The notes below the pieces were generated by a model that had not been told where the DNA came from, did not search any database, and was given only the letters and a program-made list of their open reading frames with translations. From Atopobium sp. UBA1382 (GTDB lineage Bacteria > Actinomycetota > Coriobacteriia > Coriobacteriales > Atopobiaceae), in contig DBQY01000014.1 of the NCBI GenBank assembly GCA_002305805.1, positions 96,543 through 116,424 on the forward strand: a stretch of DNA of 19,882 nt, in the 5' to 3' direction. Positions 1-9,986 of this stretch are shown piece after piece. The first letter of the stretch is position 1. The number at the start of each line of letters is the position of its first letter. A program made the translations under genes and the position numbers.

Positions 1-310
1 CGGGGCCGGCGAGCGCCACGAGCACCTCGTCGCGACGGGGGTTGCGCAGGCGACGTGGGTTGTAGGGAACGGGCTTCGCGAAGGCAAAGACCGGACCGCC
101 GAGAAGGGCCATGACGAGCGGCAGCACCACGGATCCAAAGCCATCGAGGTGGGCCCTGGGATCGAGCGTGAGCCTCCCGGCATCACGCGCCGTGGGGTCA
201 CCGCAGCGCAGTGCCACCCATCCGTGCGCGACCTCATGGACGATGGCCGAGGCCATGACGAGGACCACGGTGATGGCGACAGAGATGAGCTCGCTTGCGG
301 AGTAGCCCAT
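1..310 (-). CDS. Site-2 protease (M50 family) zinc metalloprotease, 3' end cut by window edge
   Basis: About the first 103 residues are visible; the rest runs off the left edge. Residues 9-24 form a hydrophobic segment leading into HEVAH (H25, E26, H29), the HExxH zinc site of M50 intramembrane proteases. A second hydrophobic stretch lies near residues 62-75, followed by an FAFAKPVPYNP segment and ALAGP. This arrangement is typical of the compact, PDZ-less S2P-like proteases, not the RseP type found elsewhere in this window. The ATG at 310 is chosen because GGGAGG sits 7 nt upstream and this frame yields HEVAH. It starts 1 nt after the stop of the upstream small membrane protein, so the two are probably co-translated. 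Substrate is unknown. The family call is firm; the full length cannot be seen. Confidence 0.88.
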   Translation of the reverse strand, partial: MGYSASELISVAITVVLVMASAIVHEVAHGWVALRCGDPTARDAGRLTLDPRAHLDGFGSVVLPLVMALLGGPVFAFAKPVPYNPRRLRNPRRDEVLVALAGP

Positions 311-311
311 G

Positions 312-618
312 TCATGCCTCCCACGTGGCGCGCCGTAGCGATACAGAGGCCCGGTACAGCGCCCAGTCCGCCAGCAGCAAGACGACGGCGGCGATTGCGA
401 AGTCGCCCCGGAACGCGCCCCCAAACGGCGTGACAAAGACGAGCAGCCCCGAGATCGGCCACGGAATGATGCTGGTGACAAGGCCGTTGATTCCGAGCAG
501 CAGCGAGCGTGGACCAGCCGGGAGCACCGCGTCTGCGACGACGAGCGCCACGAGCACCCACGCGCCCACGCGGCACGCGGTCGAGAGGAGCCTCAGGGCG
601 GAGGCGACGACGGGGCCG

Positions 619-626
<8 letters not shown>
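312..626 (-). CDS. Small membrane protein, three predicted helices, unknown function
   Basis: This 104-residue protein has a short basic N terminus, hydrophobic segments at about 20-37, 41-65 and 74-93, and a basic C-terminal tail containing SLRRATW. I do not recognise the family; its layout faintly recalls YggT-like proteins, but no diagnostic motif is visible. Its ATG lies inside the end of the ABC-F gene (8-nt overlap), and the M50 protease starts 1 nt after its stop. It is therefore part of a translationally coupled trio. The coupling and clean hydrophobic pattern support a real gene. A role with the neighbouring membrane protease is possible but is only inference from position. Confidence 0.75.
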
Positions 627-2604
<1,978 letters not shown>

Positions 2605-2619
2605 GTGGCTGCCCCGGAG

Positions 2620-3006
2620 CTAGTCGGCGATGGTGAGGTGGATCGCGAAGCCGGCGATCTCCTCCTTGAAGTAGATGAGGTAGGTGCGGCCGGAGCCGTC
2701 GGGGCAGAGCGTGCGCGAGGACTCGTTGAACTCGACGCCGCGCGCCTCGTACCACGCCTGGGCGGCGTCGATGTCGTCGACGTGCAGCCCGATGTGGCCC
2801 TTCTCGCCGCGGCCGCCGTTGTTCATGACCTCAACGAGGCTGCCAGCGAACGAGGACACCGGGAAGGGCTCCTCGCCGCGCTCGATGCCGAGCAGGGCGC
2901 AGAGGGCGTCCGCCGTGGACGCCGCCTCCTCGGGCGTGTTCGTGTTGATGCCGACGTGGGCAAGCCTGAGCCCAAAGAGCTCGGCGGGGTTCTCTGACGT
3001 GTTCAT
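2620..3006 (-). CDS. VOC (glyoxalase/bleomycin-resistance fold) protein
   Basis: The product is 128 residues, the size of a two-module VOC protein. Module 1 begins LRLAHVGINT (about 13-22), where the histidine is at the usual first metal-ligand position. Module 2 begins near GHIGLHVDDID and ends with a strand containing GFAIHLTIAD. The region FAGSLVEVMNN supplies the usual central acidic position. VOC proteins are small metal-dependent isomerases, lyases or binding proteins, so the substrate cannot be assigned. An open frame continues upstream to about 3195, but the ATG at 3006 is preceded by AGGGAGGA at ideal spacing and begins the conserved fold, so I use it. It is the first gene of the run leading to the ABC-F gene. 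Confidence 0.82.
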   Translation of the reverse strand: MNTSENPAELFGLRLAHVGINTNTPEEAASTADALCALLGIERGEEPFPVSSFAGSLVEVMNNGGRGEKGHIGLHVDDIDAAQAWYEARGVEFNESSRTLCPDGSGRTYLIYFKEEIAGFAIHLTIAD

Positions 3007-3033
3007 GCGGTCCTCCCTGTAGTCGACCCATCC

Positions 3034-3039
3034 AGTATA
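3034..3039 (-). promoter_or_regulatory. Candidate -10 box for the VOC/ABC-F/M50 run
   Basis: TATACT on the minus strand lies 28 nt upstream of the VOC start codon. No convincing -35 hexamer is found at 16-18 nt. A second -10-like sequence, TGCGATAAT (extended type), lies at 3085-3093. The 109-bp gap between the serine hydrolase stop and the VOC start is the only space in which this gene group could have its own promoter. Confidence 0.3.
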
Positions 3040-3115
3040 GGCGAGAAGGACGACAGGCTGGGGGCTGCCGACAAGCCCCATCGGATTATCGCACGAGCAG
3101 AGTATGCGCCGGCGA

Positions 3116-4609
3116 CTAGCCCACGCGGCGGAAGCGCACGAGGTCGCAGCCCGGTTCGGTGTGGAGTGGCATGGCCAGGCCGTCGATCGAGCCACCCGTC
3201 TCGGCCAGGTGGAAGTGGACGGGCATGCCGGGCGGCAGCTCGCCGAGGACGTCGTCGAGCACGAAGGTGTCGTAGTGGAAGTGGTCGAGGGGCAGGCGCC
3301 AGTGGTTGAAGTCCAGGGTGAGCGCGCCGGCCTCGCACGTGACGCGGACCTGCTCGTAGCCGGGCCTCGCGTAGATGCCCGCGTAGTCCTCGAGCGTGTG
3401 CGAGGGCGCGGTGCCGAGAACCCGCTCGCCCCTGAGCCGTGCGGCCATCTCGGCCTCCCGCCCGCCCTTCTCGACGGCGTATTCGTGATAGCGCCCGACC
3501 CAGTCTCCCCCGCTCACGCCGAGGTGATGGTCGAGCACCTCGTGCGCGAGCGCGACGTGCAGCAGGCTCCCGTTCATGTTGGTGAGGGCGACGACGCCGA
3601 GGTCCTCGTCGGGGAGGAGCCCGACGAACGAGGAGAACCCGTCGATGTTGCCGCTGTGCTTGACGAGCCTCCGGCCGCGGTAGGACTCGACGAACCAGCC
3701 CAGCCCGTAGCAGTGGAAGCAGGACTCGTCCTGCGGCATGTCCAGCGGACGGTCGAGGATCGTCTGCGGCGCATGGAGCGTCGCGAGGGCGGCCGGCGAG
3801 AGGACGTCTGCGGGCGCCGAGTCGTCACCGAGGTGGAGGCGGGCCCAGACGAGCAGGTCGTCGACACAGGAGCTGATGCAGCCGGCGGGCGCGAAGGGAG
3901 AGCCCACGCCGGCGGAGCGGTCCTCGACGGAGCTTTTGTAGTACGGAATGGGAACGCGCCCGTGGACGGGGTCGCGCCCGTCGGGACGGCCGTAGCCGAC
4001 GGCATGGTTCCTGTCCTCGGTGAGCTCGTCTACGTAGAGCCTACTGCGACGCATGCCGAGGGGCTCGAGGATGCGGCGGCTCACGAGCTCCTCGAAGGTC
4101 GTACCGGTGAGGCGCTCGAGCACGCGGCCGGCCAGCACGTAGCACTGGTTGTTGTACTGGAAGGTCGTGCGGATCGGGCGGTTTGGCTCAAGGAAGCGCA
4201 GGTTGTGGACGATGTCGTCGCGCGTGTAGTCGGTCCCGTACCAGGAGTACTCGTGGCGCGGGAGTCCCGTGCGGTGGCACAGGAGGTCGCGCACGCTGAC
4301 CGTGCGCGTTGCATAGTCGTCATGGAAGCGGACCTCCGGGACGTAGTCCCTCACCGGGGCGTCCCAGTCGAGCGCGCCCTCCTCGACGAGCATCGCGGCG
4401 AGCGCAGCGGTGAACGCCTTCGTGCAGCTCGCGATCTGATAGAGCGTCCGGGAGTCGGCGGAGAGGCCGCGCTCGACGTCACGCAGGCCGAAGGCGCCCG
4501 AGAACACGGTCTCGCCCCGATGGGTGACGCCGAGGGCGACCGACGGGCTCTCCCAGAGCTCGAGCCCGCGCTCGGCCATGTCGCTCAGTTCATTGAAGAA
4601 GTCTGCCAT
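3116..4609 (-). CDS. Serine hydrolase, beta-lactamase class C / PBP4* family (PF00144-type)
   Basis: The 497-residue protein has the serine-penicillin-recognising fold. SxxK is S61-C-T-K64, the YxN motif is Y152-N-N154, and the third motif appears as H318-S-G320 in place of KTG, as is common in non-lactamase members of the family. HRTGLP (112-117) is another family landmark. Residues from about 400 on form a separate beta-rich C-terminal domain similar in placement to DUF3471. No signal peptide is visible, so the enzyme is probably cytoplasmic, which argues against resistance and for hydrolysis of a peptide or ester substrate. GTG at 4612 is an alternative start, but ATG at 4609 has better spacing from AGGGG. 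It lies 39 nt after the dipeptide epimerase gene on the same strand, which suggests joint work on cell-wall-derived peptides (inference). Confidence 0.9.
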   Translation of the reverse strand: MADFFNELSDMAERGLELWESPSVALGVTHRGETVFSGAFGLRDVERGLSADSRTLYQIASCTKAFTAALAAMLVEEGALDWDAPVRDYVPEVRFHDDYATRTVSVRDLLCHRTGLPRHEYSWYGTDYTRDDIVHNLRFLEPNRPIRTTFQYNNQCYVLAGRVLERLTGTTFEELVSRRILEPLGMRRSRLYVDELTEDRNHAVGYGRPDGRDPVHGRVPIPYYKSSVEDRSAGVGSPFAPAGCISSCVDDLLVWARLHLGDDSAPADVLSPAALATLHAPQTILDRPLDMPQDESCFHCYGLGWFVESYRGRRLVKHSGNIDGFSSFVGLLPDEDLGVVALTNMNGSLLHVALAHEVLDHHLGVSGGDWVGRYHEYAVEKGGREAEMAARLRGERVLGTAPSHTLEDYAGIYARPGYEQVRVTCEAGALTLDFNHWRLPLDHFHYDTFVLDDVLGELPPGMPVHFHLAETGGSIDGLAMPLHTEPGCDLVRFRRVG

Positions 4610-4648
4610 CACGTGCCCCTGCCCCTTCCCGCGCTCGCGGCGCTGCGT

Positions 4649-5728
4649 CTAGAAGTCAAGCTCGATGCCGAGGCCGGGCCTGTCGAGCAGGCGGAACGTG
4701 CCGCCCTCGCGCGTGAAGCCGCCCTCGATGCCGTCGTCGTCACCAACGAAGAAGGTGAAGCTGTCGCAGTCGGCCTCGACGACCGCGCCCTTCGCGGCGA
4801 CGAGGCTGATTCCGGCGGTGAGGCTGATCTTGTTCTCCATCATGCAGCCGACCATGCAGCCCACGCCGGCGCGCTCGGCGACGTCGGCGATCTCGGCCCC
4901 GCCGAGCAGACCACCGCACTTCATGAGCTTGATGTTGAAGAAGTCTGCGGCGTGAAGGGCCGCAGCGCGACGCGCGTCATGTACGTCATGGATGGACTCG
5001 TCGAGCATGAGCTTGACCGACGTCGTGTTCCTGCGCATGAGCTCGGCGGCCCCGTCGAAGTCCCACCAGGGCAGGAACTGCTCGGCCGCGTCTATCCTGA
5101 GCGCCTCGAGCTCGCCGAGCGCGGCGCGGGCGGTCTCGACGGAGTAGCCCTGGTTGGCGTCGACGCGGATCCGGACGTCGTCGCCCACGCTCGATCTGAT
5201 GACCGAGAGCGCCTCGAGATCGTGCTCCAGGTCGAGACCTATCTTGACCTTAAGGATGTCGAAGCCCATCTCGGACACGCAGCGCTCGGCCTCGCGCCGC
5301 ATGCGCTCGGGCGAGTCGATGCCGACCGTGACGTCGTTCACCACGACGGGGTCGGACCCGCCCAGCAGCCTGTACAGGGGCAGACCTCGGTACTTGCCCG
5401 CGATGTCATGGAGCGCGATGTCAAAGGCGCACTTCGCCGACCCGTTGCCGTGGATGCGGGCGTCCATGAGCGCGTGCGCGCCCTCGATGTCGAGGGCGTC
5501 GGCACCCATGAGCGCCTCGGCGAGGTCTTTGAGCACCAGGCGGCAGGTGTCCATGGTCTCACCCGTGACGAAGGGCAGCGGCGCCGCAGAGCCGAGGCCG
5601 TAGAGACCCTCGTCGGTCTCTACCCGCACCATCCAGCTGTCAGCGCTGTCCATCGTCCCATAGGCAACGCGAAAGGGCTGTTTGAGCGGGGCGGAGAACC
5701 TCTCGATCCTGACGTTGGCAATCCTCAA
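4649..5728 (-). CDS. Dipeptide epimerase (L-Ala-D/L-Glu epimerase type), enolase superfamily
   Basis: The 359-residue product is an enolase-superfamily protein of the muconate-lactonizing subgroup. Visible catalytic residues are K160-V-K162, the metal ligands D190 (in VDANQGY), E216 and D243 (in LMLDES), and the second acid-base K267 (in NIKLMK). A DxD motif (D320-C-D322) near the C terminus is the feature that in dipeptide epimerases grips the substrate N terminus, so I prefer this call over mandelate racemase or muconate cycloisomerase. Known family members convert L-Ala-D-Glu to L-Ala-L-Glu during murein recycling. Starts further upstream are possible, but TTG at 5728 follows a perfect AGGAGGT (5735-5741) by 6 nt and begins MRIANVRIERFSAPL, the usual family start. 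The next gene downstream, 39 nt away, is a serine hydrolase that may act in the same pathway. Confidence 0.87.
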   Translation of the reverse strand: MRIANVRIERFSAPLKQPFRVAYGTMDSADSWMVRVETDEGLYGLGSAAPLPFVTGETMDTCRLVLKDLAEALMGADALDIEGAHALMDARIHGNGSAKCAFDIALHDIAGKYRGLPLYRLLGGSDPVVVNDVTVGIDSPERMRREAERCVSEMGFDILKVKIGLDLEHDLEALSVIRSSVGDDVRIRVDANQGYSVETARAALGELEALRIDAAEQFLPWWDFDGAAELMRRNTTSVKLMLDESIHDVHDARRAAALHAADFFNIKLMKCGGLLGGAEIADVAERAGVGCMVGCMMENKISLTAGISLVAAKGAVVEADCDSFTFFVGDDDGIEGGFTREGGTFRLLDRPGLGIELDF

Positions 5729-5792
5729 CGTGTGACCTCCTGCTCTCAACGGTTAGCTGCATAGTAGTACCAATGTCGTCAGCATGCGGCCC

Positions 5793-5798
5793 TATAAT
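5793..5798 (+). promoter_or_regulatory. Consensus -10 box for the acyltransferase gene
   Basis: A perfect TATAAT lies 26 nt upstream of the ATG at 5825, which would give a leader of roughly 20 nt. No clear -35 hexamer is seen at 16-18 nt upstream. The 96-bp divergent gap (5729-5824) must serve both the acyltransferase and the epimerase; I find no convincing promoter for the epimerase direction. Confidence 0.5.
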
Positions 5799-5824
5799 GG
5801 GCGTGTAGTGAAGAGACACACTGA

Positions 5825-7744
5825 ATGCGATGGTTGGCTGTGGATTATCAGAGAGATTACGCGAGACCGACACGGTCGAGACGCACGAGGCCCGCGACCG
5901 AACAGGCGTCTGCTGCGGCACCAGCGCTCGACGAACGTCGCCAGGGGGCGGGGCGCATCGGCGCGATCGAGGGCATCCGCACCCTCTCCATCGTCGCCAT
6001 CCTGCTCTACCATGCCGACCCGTCGTGGCTGCCCGGGGGCTTCTTCGGCGTCTCCGTGTTCTTCGTCCTCACCGGGTACCTGACGACGATCTCCCTCGAG
6101 AGAGAGATCGAACGTACGGGAGGCGTCGACTATCTGCGCTTCGTCGTGCGACGACTGGTCCGGCTTGTTCCCTCGGTCGTCGCCGCCGTGGGCGTGACGA
6201 CCGTTCTCTGCGCGCTCTTCGCCCACCCCCTGCTCCCCAAGCTCAAGTCCGACGTGCTGAGCGCCCTCCTGTTCTTCGAGAACATCCATTACATCCTGAG
6301 CGACGTCCCCTACTTCGCCGCCGCGGGACTCCCCTCTCCCCTCACCCATCTTTGGTTCCTCGGCGTCACGATGCAGTTCTACCTCGTGTGGCCGCTCCTG
6401 CTCCTCCTGCTGCGTCGCGTCTGCCCCACGCGCCGGGTCCTTCTCGGCGCCGTGGGCGCCCTCGTGCTCGTCTCGGCCGTCGAGATGGCCGTCCTCTACG
6501 ACCCCTCGGACACCAGCCGCGTCTACTACGGGCTCGACACGCGTGCCGCCGAGCTCCTCGTGGGCGCCCTCTGTGCGCTCGCGACCGAGGGCGCGGGCTG
6601 GCAGCTCAGCACGTCGGCGCGTGACGGCCGCGGGCGCGTCCCGCTTCCCGCGTGGGGCTACGAGCTCGCCGGCGTCGCCGCCCTCGCGCTGCTCGTTGTC
6701 ATGGCGTTTGCGATCGACGGCTTCTCGCCGCTCACCTACTACGGCGGCACGCTCGTCGCGGCGCTTCTCGCCGCCGTGCTCGTGGGCGTCGTCTGTCGCG
6801 GTGGCGCGCTCGCCCGCGTCCTCGGCGCCCCGCCGCTCGTCGCCGCCGGGGCGGTGTCCTTCTCGCTCTACCTCTGGCACTATCCGCTGCTGCTCGTGAT
6901 GAACCCCGCCACGCGGACCACCGAGCTCCCCTGGTGGGGATGGGTGCTCGAGTTTGCCCTCATCGCCGTCGTGAGCGTCGCTTCGTACGTCTTCGTGGAG
7001 CGCGGCGAGGGGAGGCCGTGGCTCCTCGGCCAGAGCAGGGTTCGCGTCGCGCTCTACGTCGTCACGGCCGTCTCCCTCCTCGTGCTTGCCATCGCTCCCG
7101 TCGAGGCGGCCCAGACCGGGGTCCCGGTGGACCAGCAGGCGGAGAGCTCCCAGGAGACCTCCGCCGAGGTCGACGATGCGACTGATTCAGATGAGGAGCA
7201 GGAGGAGGAAGAGAAGGACGAGGTCGTCGTCCCCGATCCCTCCGACTACACGGTCGATCCCGAGACCGGGGTCACCGACGCCAAGGTCCTGCTCGTCGGG
7301 GACTCCGTCTCCCTCGGCGCGCAGGAGCGCTTCAACGAGATATTCCCCAACGGCTGGATGGACTCGGCGATCAGCCGACAGGTCAGCGTGGGTATCGACG
7401 TCTATCGCGCCTGCTCGGTCACCGGGCACGACGCGCCCGTGGTCATCTTCGCGCTCGGCAGCAACGGTCCGGCGTCCGAGTCGGACGTGCGCGCGCTCAT
7501 AGACGCCTGCGGGCCCGAGCGCCGCGTCCTTCTCGTCAACACGCGCGTCCCGGGTGCGCAGCAGGACTACAACAACACGCTCTACGCACAGATGGCCTCA
7601 GAATACGACAACGTCGAGGTCGTCGACTGGTACGCCGCGAGCGCGGGTCACGACGAGTACTTCTGGGACGACGGGACGCACCTCAGGCCCGAGGGCGCCG
7701 ACGCCTACGTGACCATGCTCCGTCAGGCCGTCACCGGGCGCTAG
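5825..7744 (+). CDS. OatA-like membrane acyltransferase with C-terminal SGNH hydrolase domain
   Basis: The 639-residue protein has a basic N-terminal tail of about 45 residues, then an Acyltransferase_3 membrane domain (about 46-425). This contains the family histidine (H63 in AILLYH), [15 protein letters not shown], the RR pair (109-110) and about ten hydrophobic helices. A strongly acidic linker follows (about 440-467, with runs of E and D), then an SGNH domain: GDS with Ser494, N547 in ALGSNG, and D616/H619 in DDGTHL. This matches the two-domain layout of OatA, which moves acetyl groups across the membrane and O-acetylates peptidoglycan, giving lysozyme resistance; related proteins modify teichoic acids or other glycans, so the acceptor is not certain. 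The start is the first ATG after the TATAAT box; its ribosome-binding site is weak. It is the only plus-strand gene and overlaps the end of the pdxA remnant by 14 bp tail to tail. Confidence 0.92.
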   Translation: MRWLAVDYQRDYARPTRSRRTRPATEQASAAAPALDERRQGAGRIGAIEGIRTLSIVAILLYHADPSWLPGGFFGVSVFFVLTGYLTTISLEREIERTGGVDYLRFVVRRLVRLVPSVVAAVGVTTVLCALFAHPLLPKLKSDVLSALLFFENIHYILSDVPYFAAAGLPSPLTHLWFLGVTMQFYLVWPLLLLLLRRVCPTRRVLLGAVGALVLVSAVEMAVLYDPSDTSRVYYGLDTRAAELLVGALCALATEGAGWQLSTSARDGRGRVPLPAWGYELAGVAALALLVVMAFAIDGFSPLTYYGGTLVAALLAAVLVGVVCRGGALARVLGAPPLVAAGAVSFSLYLWHYPLLLVMNPATRTTELPWWGWVLEFALIAVVSVASYVFVERGEGRPWLLGQSRVRVALYVVTAVSLLVLAIAPVEAAQTGVPVDQQAESSQETSAEVDDATDSDEEQEEEEKDEVVVPDPSDYTVDPETGVTDAKVLLVGDSVSLGAQERFNEIFPNGWMDSAISRQVSVGIDVYRACSVTGHDAPVVIFALGSNGPASESDVRALIDACGPERRVLLVNTRVPGAQQDYNNTLYAQMASEYDNVEVVDWYAASAGHDEYFWDDGTHLRPEGADAYVTMLRQAVTGR

Positions 7745-8709
7745 GTCGCCCGGAGGACAGGCGGATCGCGTAGTCGATGGCGTTGACGAGCGAGCGCTCG
7801 CTCGACTCCCCGGTCCCGGCCAGCGCGAAACCCGTCCCGTGGTCGACGGACGTGCGGATGATCGGGAGCCCGAGCGTGACGTTCACGCCCTCGACGGCGT
7901 CCCATGCGCCCCGCTCGCGGTCAAAGCGGAAGCCGAGCATCTTGGTGGGTATGTGCCCCTGGTCGTGGTACATGCAGACGACGATGTCGTACCACCCGCC
8001 GTTCATCTCGGGGAAGACGCTGTCGGGCGGCAGGGGCCCGCGGGCGTCGATCCCCTCGGAGCGCGCGGCCTCGATCGCCGGGATGATCTCCTCGACCTCC
8101 TCGGTCCCAAAGAGCCCGTTCTCACCGGCGTGCGGGTTGAGGCCGGCAACGGCGACGCGAGGTCGCTCGATGCCGAGGTCGCGGCAGGCCCGCCACGCGA
8201 GACGAATCACCTCGAGCACGCGGGGCGTGCGCACGCGCTCGCACGCGCTCGCACGCCTCCCTGAGGGAGCAGTGCGTGGACACGTGCGCGACGCGGAAGT
8301 CGTGGTGGCAGAGCATCATGGCGTAGCTGGCGGTGTGCGTGTAGTGGGCGTAGATCTCAGTGTGGCCGTCGAAGTGCATGTCGCGCGGGGCGAGGGCGAG
8401 GTTGAGGGCCTCCTTGTTGAGGGCGTTGGTAACCGTGGCGTCGACCTCACCGGCGAGCGCGAGGTCGAGCACGTCGATGACACCGGGGACAAAGCGTGCG
8501 CCGGATACCTCGGAGACGGCGTTGACCCTGACCTCCGGGTGGCTCACGTAGCCTCGCGCACGGCCTATCACTCCCGCGTCGCCCACGACGATGGGCCGGC
8601 ACCGGTCGTAGAGCGCCACGTCGGAGAGGGCCTTGACGCAGAGCTCAGGGCCGTTCCCGGCCGGGTCGCCCATCGTGATCGCGACGACGGGGCGTTCTTC
8701 TCGGCTCAT
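7731..8709 (-). pseudogene. pdxA: PdxA-family 4-phosphate dehydrogenase, frameshifted by a 10-bp tandem duplication
   Basis: Two reading frames together make one complete PdxA-family protein. The 5' part (8709 to about 8235) encodes ITMGDPAGNGPE, HFDGHTEIYAH and [15 protein letters not shown]. The 3' part (about 8234-7731) carries [37 protein letters not shown] and [11 protein letters not shown]. The break falls exactly at a 10-bp tandem repeat; removing one unit joins CERVR to TPRVLE in frame and gives about 322 residues, the normal family length. The metal-binding histidines are split between the two frames, so neither half should be active. The family oxidises 4-phosphorylated hydroxy acids: PdxA acts in pyridoxal phosphate synthesis and PdxA2 in D-threonate/erythronate use. 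The sequence pattern and acetamidase neighbour fit the catabolic branch somewhat better (inference). The ATG overlaps the upstream stop (ATGA) and has AGAGGA at good spacing. Confidence 0.9.
8230..8256 (-). repeat. 2.7-copy 10-bp tandem repeat that breaks pdxA
   Basis: The plus-strand unit GCACGCGCTC is repeated exactly for 27 nt (period 10). Since 10 is not a multiple of 3, gain or loss of one unit shifts frame. One copy fewer, or two more, restores the PdxA frame. This could be a fixed mutation, a slippage-prone switch, or a sequencing or assembly error. Confidence 0.9.
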
Positions 8710-9647
8710 GGCTGTTCCTCTCCCGAGCGCGCCGCACGGCCCTCGGGCACGAGGAAGCGCTTCTCGACCTTGCAGACATAGGGGCTGAAGGGACTGTCGT
8801 CACCGTGCAGCATGGTGCAGCGTGCCTCGAGCACCTGACCGAGCAGGAGGTAGGCCTCCTTGGGGTCGAAGCCGTAGTCCTCGACCATCCACCAGATGAG
8901 CTCGCGACACGCGGCGCAGAACGAGTCCTTCATCCGGTCGAGGTTGGCTATCGTCATGATGTGGGTGTCGTTCTCGGCGCGAAGCCAGCCGTGCGACGCG
9001 TACCCGGGTCGCAGAGAGAGTCTCAACGTCACCACGGCGGCGCACTCGATGGCGCCGCCGTGGGGAATTTCGCCGTCGCCCATGATGGCGTGGCAGTCCC
9101 CCACGTGCAGCAGCGCGCCCTCGACCTCGACCGGCAGGTAGAGCGTCGTCCCGGGGCAGATCTCCTGGACGTCCATGTTGCCGCCGTTGCGGTAGGCGTA
9201 GCGGTTCGTCTGTGGCTCCCCCGCCGGCGCCGTGGCGATCGTGCCGATCATGGGGCGCACGGGCAGGGTGAGGGCATCGCTCCAGAGAACCCGCCCGTCC
9301 TCGATGCGCACCGTCTTGGTGACGACGTCCCAGTCGTTCTCCCAGATGAGCTGCGAGAGCGGGTTTCTCCACCCCGCGAAGCCGGTGTAGCCGAGCGGTC
9401 CGGGGGTCACGTCGAGCACCTCGACGACGAGGGTGTCCCCGGGGCGCGCGCCCTCCACGGCCACGACGGTCGCCAGGTTGGGTCCGCGGCTCTTGCTGGG
9501 GTCCCAGAGATCTTCGATGCCGTTGAGCCAGTCCCCGCCGTTGAGCTGGGTCTCGATCTCGACGACACTGCCGGGGGCGACCGTGGCCGCGGGCTCGTGC
9601 GCTGCGTCGAGGGTGTTGTAGACGCGCTCCTTGCCGATGTGGATCAT
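8706..9647 (-). CDS. Acetamidase/formamidase family protein
   Basis: The 313-residue product matches the FmdA/AmdA family in length and motifs. Visible are GPNLATVVAVEGARPGD (about 55-71), NRYAYRNGGNMDV (148-160), and the core LLHVGDCHAIMGDGEI (179-194), where H186, D191 and E193 are candidate metal or catalytic positions. The family hydrolyses short amides such as formamide or acetamide to ammonia and the acid, but many members are uncharacterised. No signal peptide is present, so it is cytoplasmic. ATG at 9647 is used because GGGAGG lies 6 nt upstream, although an open frame continues into the tRNA terminator. Its stop overlaps the ATG of the pdxA remnant by 4 nt (ATGA), so the two formed one translationally coupled unit. 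No promoter is evident; the gene starts only 28 nt after the hairpin that ends the tRNA-Ala transcript. Confidence 0.88.
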   Translation of the reverse strand: MIHIGKERVYNTLDAAHEPAATVAPGSVVEIETQLNGGDWLNGIEDLWDPSKSRGPNLATVVAVEGARPGDTLVVEVLDVTPGPLGYTGFAGWRNPLSQLIWENDWDVVTKTVRIEDGRVLWSDALTLPVRPMIGTIATAPAGEPQTNRYAYRNGGNMDVQEICPGTTLYLPVEVEGALLHVGDCHAIMGDGEIPHGGAIECAAVVTLRLSLRPGYASHGWLRAENDTHIMTIANLDRMKDSFCAACRELIWWMVEDYGFDPKEAYLLLGQVLEARCTMLHGDDSPFSPYVCKVEKRFLVPEGRAARSGEEQP

Positions 9648-9666
9648 AGGCGGCCTCCCTCGTCTC

Positions 9667-9706
9667 AAACGAAACGGGCCGCCGGGCATGAGAACCCGAC
9701 GGCCCG
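9667..9706 (-). terminator. Hairpin terminator after the tRNA-Val/tRNA-Ala transcript
   Basis: A 12-bp stem (9675-9686 with 9695-9706) closes an 8-nt loop and is followed on the minus strand by TTTCGTTT. The one non-Watson-Crick position is G-U in the minus-strand RNA but C-A in the plus-strand RNA, so the hairpin belongs to the minus strand. The U tract is interrupted, so some read-through into the acetamidase gene is likely. Confidence 0.72.
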
Positions 9707-9714
9707 TGAGCGTC

Positions 9715-9790
9715 TGGTGGAGATAAGGGGGTTCGAACCCCTGACCTCGTGACTGCCAGTCACGCGCTCTCCCAACTGAGCTATATCCCC
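9715..9790 (-). tRNA. tRNA-Ala(GGC), copy 1, CCA encoded
   Basis: The cloverleaf is complete. The acceptor GGGGATA pairs with TATCTCC, including the G3-U70 wobble that identifies alanine tRNA. The anticodon stem CGTGA/TCACG holds loop CTGGCAG with anticodon GGC. The T arm has GTTCGAA, and A73 plus CCA are genomically encoded. It lies 2 nt after tRNA-Val, so the two form one transcript. The 76-nt gene is identical to the copy at 10428-10503. Confidence 0.97.
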
Positions 9791-9792
9791 GC

Positions 9793-9867
9793 TGGTGGGC
9801 GATGCTGGATTCGAACCAGCGACCCCTTCCGTGTGAAGGAAGTGCTCTACCCCTGAGCCAATCGCCC
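9793..9867 (-). tRNA. tRNA-Val(CAC), CCA encoded
   Basis: The acceptor GGGCGAT pairs with ATCGCCC. The anticodon stem CTTCC/GGAAG encloses loop TTCACAC with anticodon CAC, reading GUG codons. The T loop has GTTCGAAT and the CCA end is encoded. It is the first gene of a Val-Ala pair transcribed leftward. Confidence 0.96.
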
Positions 9868-9878
9868 GTGCGGGGAAC

Positions 9879-9907
9879 ATCCTATCAGAACTCGACGCGG
9901 ATGGCAC
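9879..9907 (-). promoter_or_regulatory. Candidate promoter for tRNA-Val/tRNA-Ala
   Basis: Minus-strand GTGCCA (9902-9907) and TAGGAT (9879-9884) are separated by 17 nt and would start transcription a few bases before the tRNA 5' end at 9867. Each hexamer matches consensus only partly, so this is tentative. Confidence 0.38.
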
Positions 9908-9986
9908 GAGAAATTCCAAATCGCTCATCCAATTCGTCGACGCACCACCTTTAGCCTACATTTGCGCTGCAGGGCCTCCGATGTCC

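Noticed and set aside
3061..3079. Hairpin with a 6-bp stem after the serine hydrolase as terminator
   Set aside because: The stem is perfect but short and lacks a following T run; too weak to call.
3104..5764. An 886-codon open frame on the plus strand
   Set aside because: It is antisense to the serine hydrolase and epimerase, both with complete catalytic motifs; long antisense frames are common in GC-rich DNA. The same applies to plus-strand frames at 1411-2997 and 11577-13601.
8122..8709. Programmed frameshift in pdxA
   Set aside because: There is no slippery heptamer with downstream structure; the shift is fully explained by one extra 10-bp repeat unit.
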